A stretch of 64,000 nucleotides of DNA, taken from positions 1 to 64,000 of the forward strand of contig LUVW01000027.1 of NCBI GenBank assembly GCA_001661515.1, in the 5' to 3' direction. Position numbers and translations under genes: made by a program. Below, piece after piece: positions 63,557 to 64,000 of this stretch. The notes under the pieces are model-generated. The model saw only the letters and a program-made list of their open reading frames with translations. It did not search any database and was not told the DNA's origin. The number at the start of each line of letters is the position of its first letter. Positions within the stretch are counted from its first letter, which is position 1. Source of the stretch: Capniomyces stellatus (Eukaryota > Kickxellomycota > Harpellomycetes > Harpellales > Legeriomycetaceae).

Positions 63557-63944
63557 ATTTTTCCTTTTGACCTTAACCATACACTCTTTATTTTTTATTA
63601 TCCTTGTTTCAAATATTGCACTAGATCAATCTTAGTTACTTAATGTAGAATACTTTACTGTTCCAATTAAACCAGTTCAATTGGTGATAAACCGAATATA
63701 CTTCATTTTCAGAACTACGGTCACTTTTATTAAACGTAGCACTGCACCAAGCACCACTACTTTTTTCTTTTGGTGGGCAAAATGCAGGTTTAAGAAATAC
63801 ATTATAAAAGCCGTCTTCATTATACAAAGCAAGGCCAAATTTGCATTTTGAGTTTTACATTTGTTTATTTATCAAGTAAACATGGCTTGATTTCAAGTAT
63901 ATGTGTATGTAATATGGCTTTTACGAAAAAGTGGCCAACAATAA
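63557..63944. other. spacer between HDAC and the right-edge gene
   Basis: About 390 bp, AT-rich, convergent 3' regions of the HDAC gene and the partial minus-strand gene. No other feature seen. Confidence 0.6.
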
Positions 63945-64000
63945 CTACTCCTTTTTGAGTGACTTGGCCCCCAGCGCAATCATTTTATCAACTTCGGCCT
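63945..64000 (-). CDS. C-terminal end of a gene running off the window (partial)
   Basis: The minus strand reads AEVDKMIALGAKSLKKE and then a TAG stop at 63947-63945. The base composition rises sharply in GC here (gcgctgggggccaag), as in the coding parts of the window, and the peptide looks like an amphipathic, Lys-ended C-terminus. The rest lies beyond the right edge, so no function can be given. The small minus-strand frame at 63636-63827 is not part of it. Confidence 0.4.
   Translation of the reverse strand, partial: AEVDKMIALGAKSLKKE

Noticed and set aside
1..64000. CRISPR arrays, transposase or reverse transcriptase genes, rRNA genes
   Set aside because: I looked for spaced direct repeats, DDE/RT motifs and rRNA landmarks and saw none. 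The window is ordinary fungal nuclear sequence apart from the items listed.

Overview
This window is nuclear DNA of a fungus. Protein-coding stretches are separated by AT-rich spacers. Many genes carry short GT-AG introns, with TACTAAC-type branch points visible in several. The conserved genes are typical fungal orthologues: SPT5, RRP3, NPL4, GRC3, CDC16, BCS1, STE24, an HDA1-type deacetylase and an MSC7-type aldehyde dehydrogenase. A 7TM-RGS protein, an F-box/ankyrin protein, several secreted Cys-rich proteins and a queuosine-salvage enzyme fit an early-diverging, possibly animal-gut-associated fungus such as Harpellales. That placement is my inference from gene style and was not tested by a search. 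CTG reads sensibly as Leu, so the standard code applies.

Layout. 0-10 kb: a tRNA-Gln(UUG), a gene-poor AT-rich stretch, an F-box/ankyrin gene (-), and a two-exon gene (-) for a secreted trypsin-like pseudoprotease fused to two beta-rich extracellular modules. 10-20 kb: a 7TM-RGS receptor-like protein (-), a three-exon F-box/WD40/UIM gene (UFO1-like, -) and NPL4 (-). 20-31 kb: a small secreted Cys-rich protein (-), a flavin-nucleotide-binding protein (+), BCS1 (+), an eight-exon NAD(P)H-hydrate dehydratase gene (-) and a membrane-anchored aldehyde dehydrogenase (+). 31-41 kb: SPT5 (-), RRP3 (-) and two related eight-cysteine GPI-type surface proteins (-). 44-48 kb: a six-exon queuosine salvage gene (+) converging on STE24 (-). 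50-64 kb: a secreted triple-module paralogue of the pseudoprotease tail (+), GRC3 (+), CDC16 (-), an HDA1-type histone deacetylase (+) and the last codons of one more gene (-) at the edge.

I rebuilt splice structures by hand for nine genes, joining exons so that reading frame, splice consensus and family motifs agree. Three introns can only be joined in frame if they use GC-AG boundaries (NPL4, NAD(P)HX dehydratase, HDAC).

Most genes are independent housekeeping functions. Two themes run through the window. One is ubiquitin and protein turnover: the UFO1-like gene next to NPL4, plus CDC16. The other is a scattered secretome: the pseudoprotease, its triple-module relative, the paired eight-Cys proteins and the 122-residue Cys-rich protein. 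The strongest candidates for something undescribed are the pseudoprotease/module family and the eight-Cys family.
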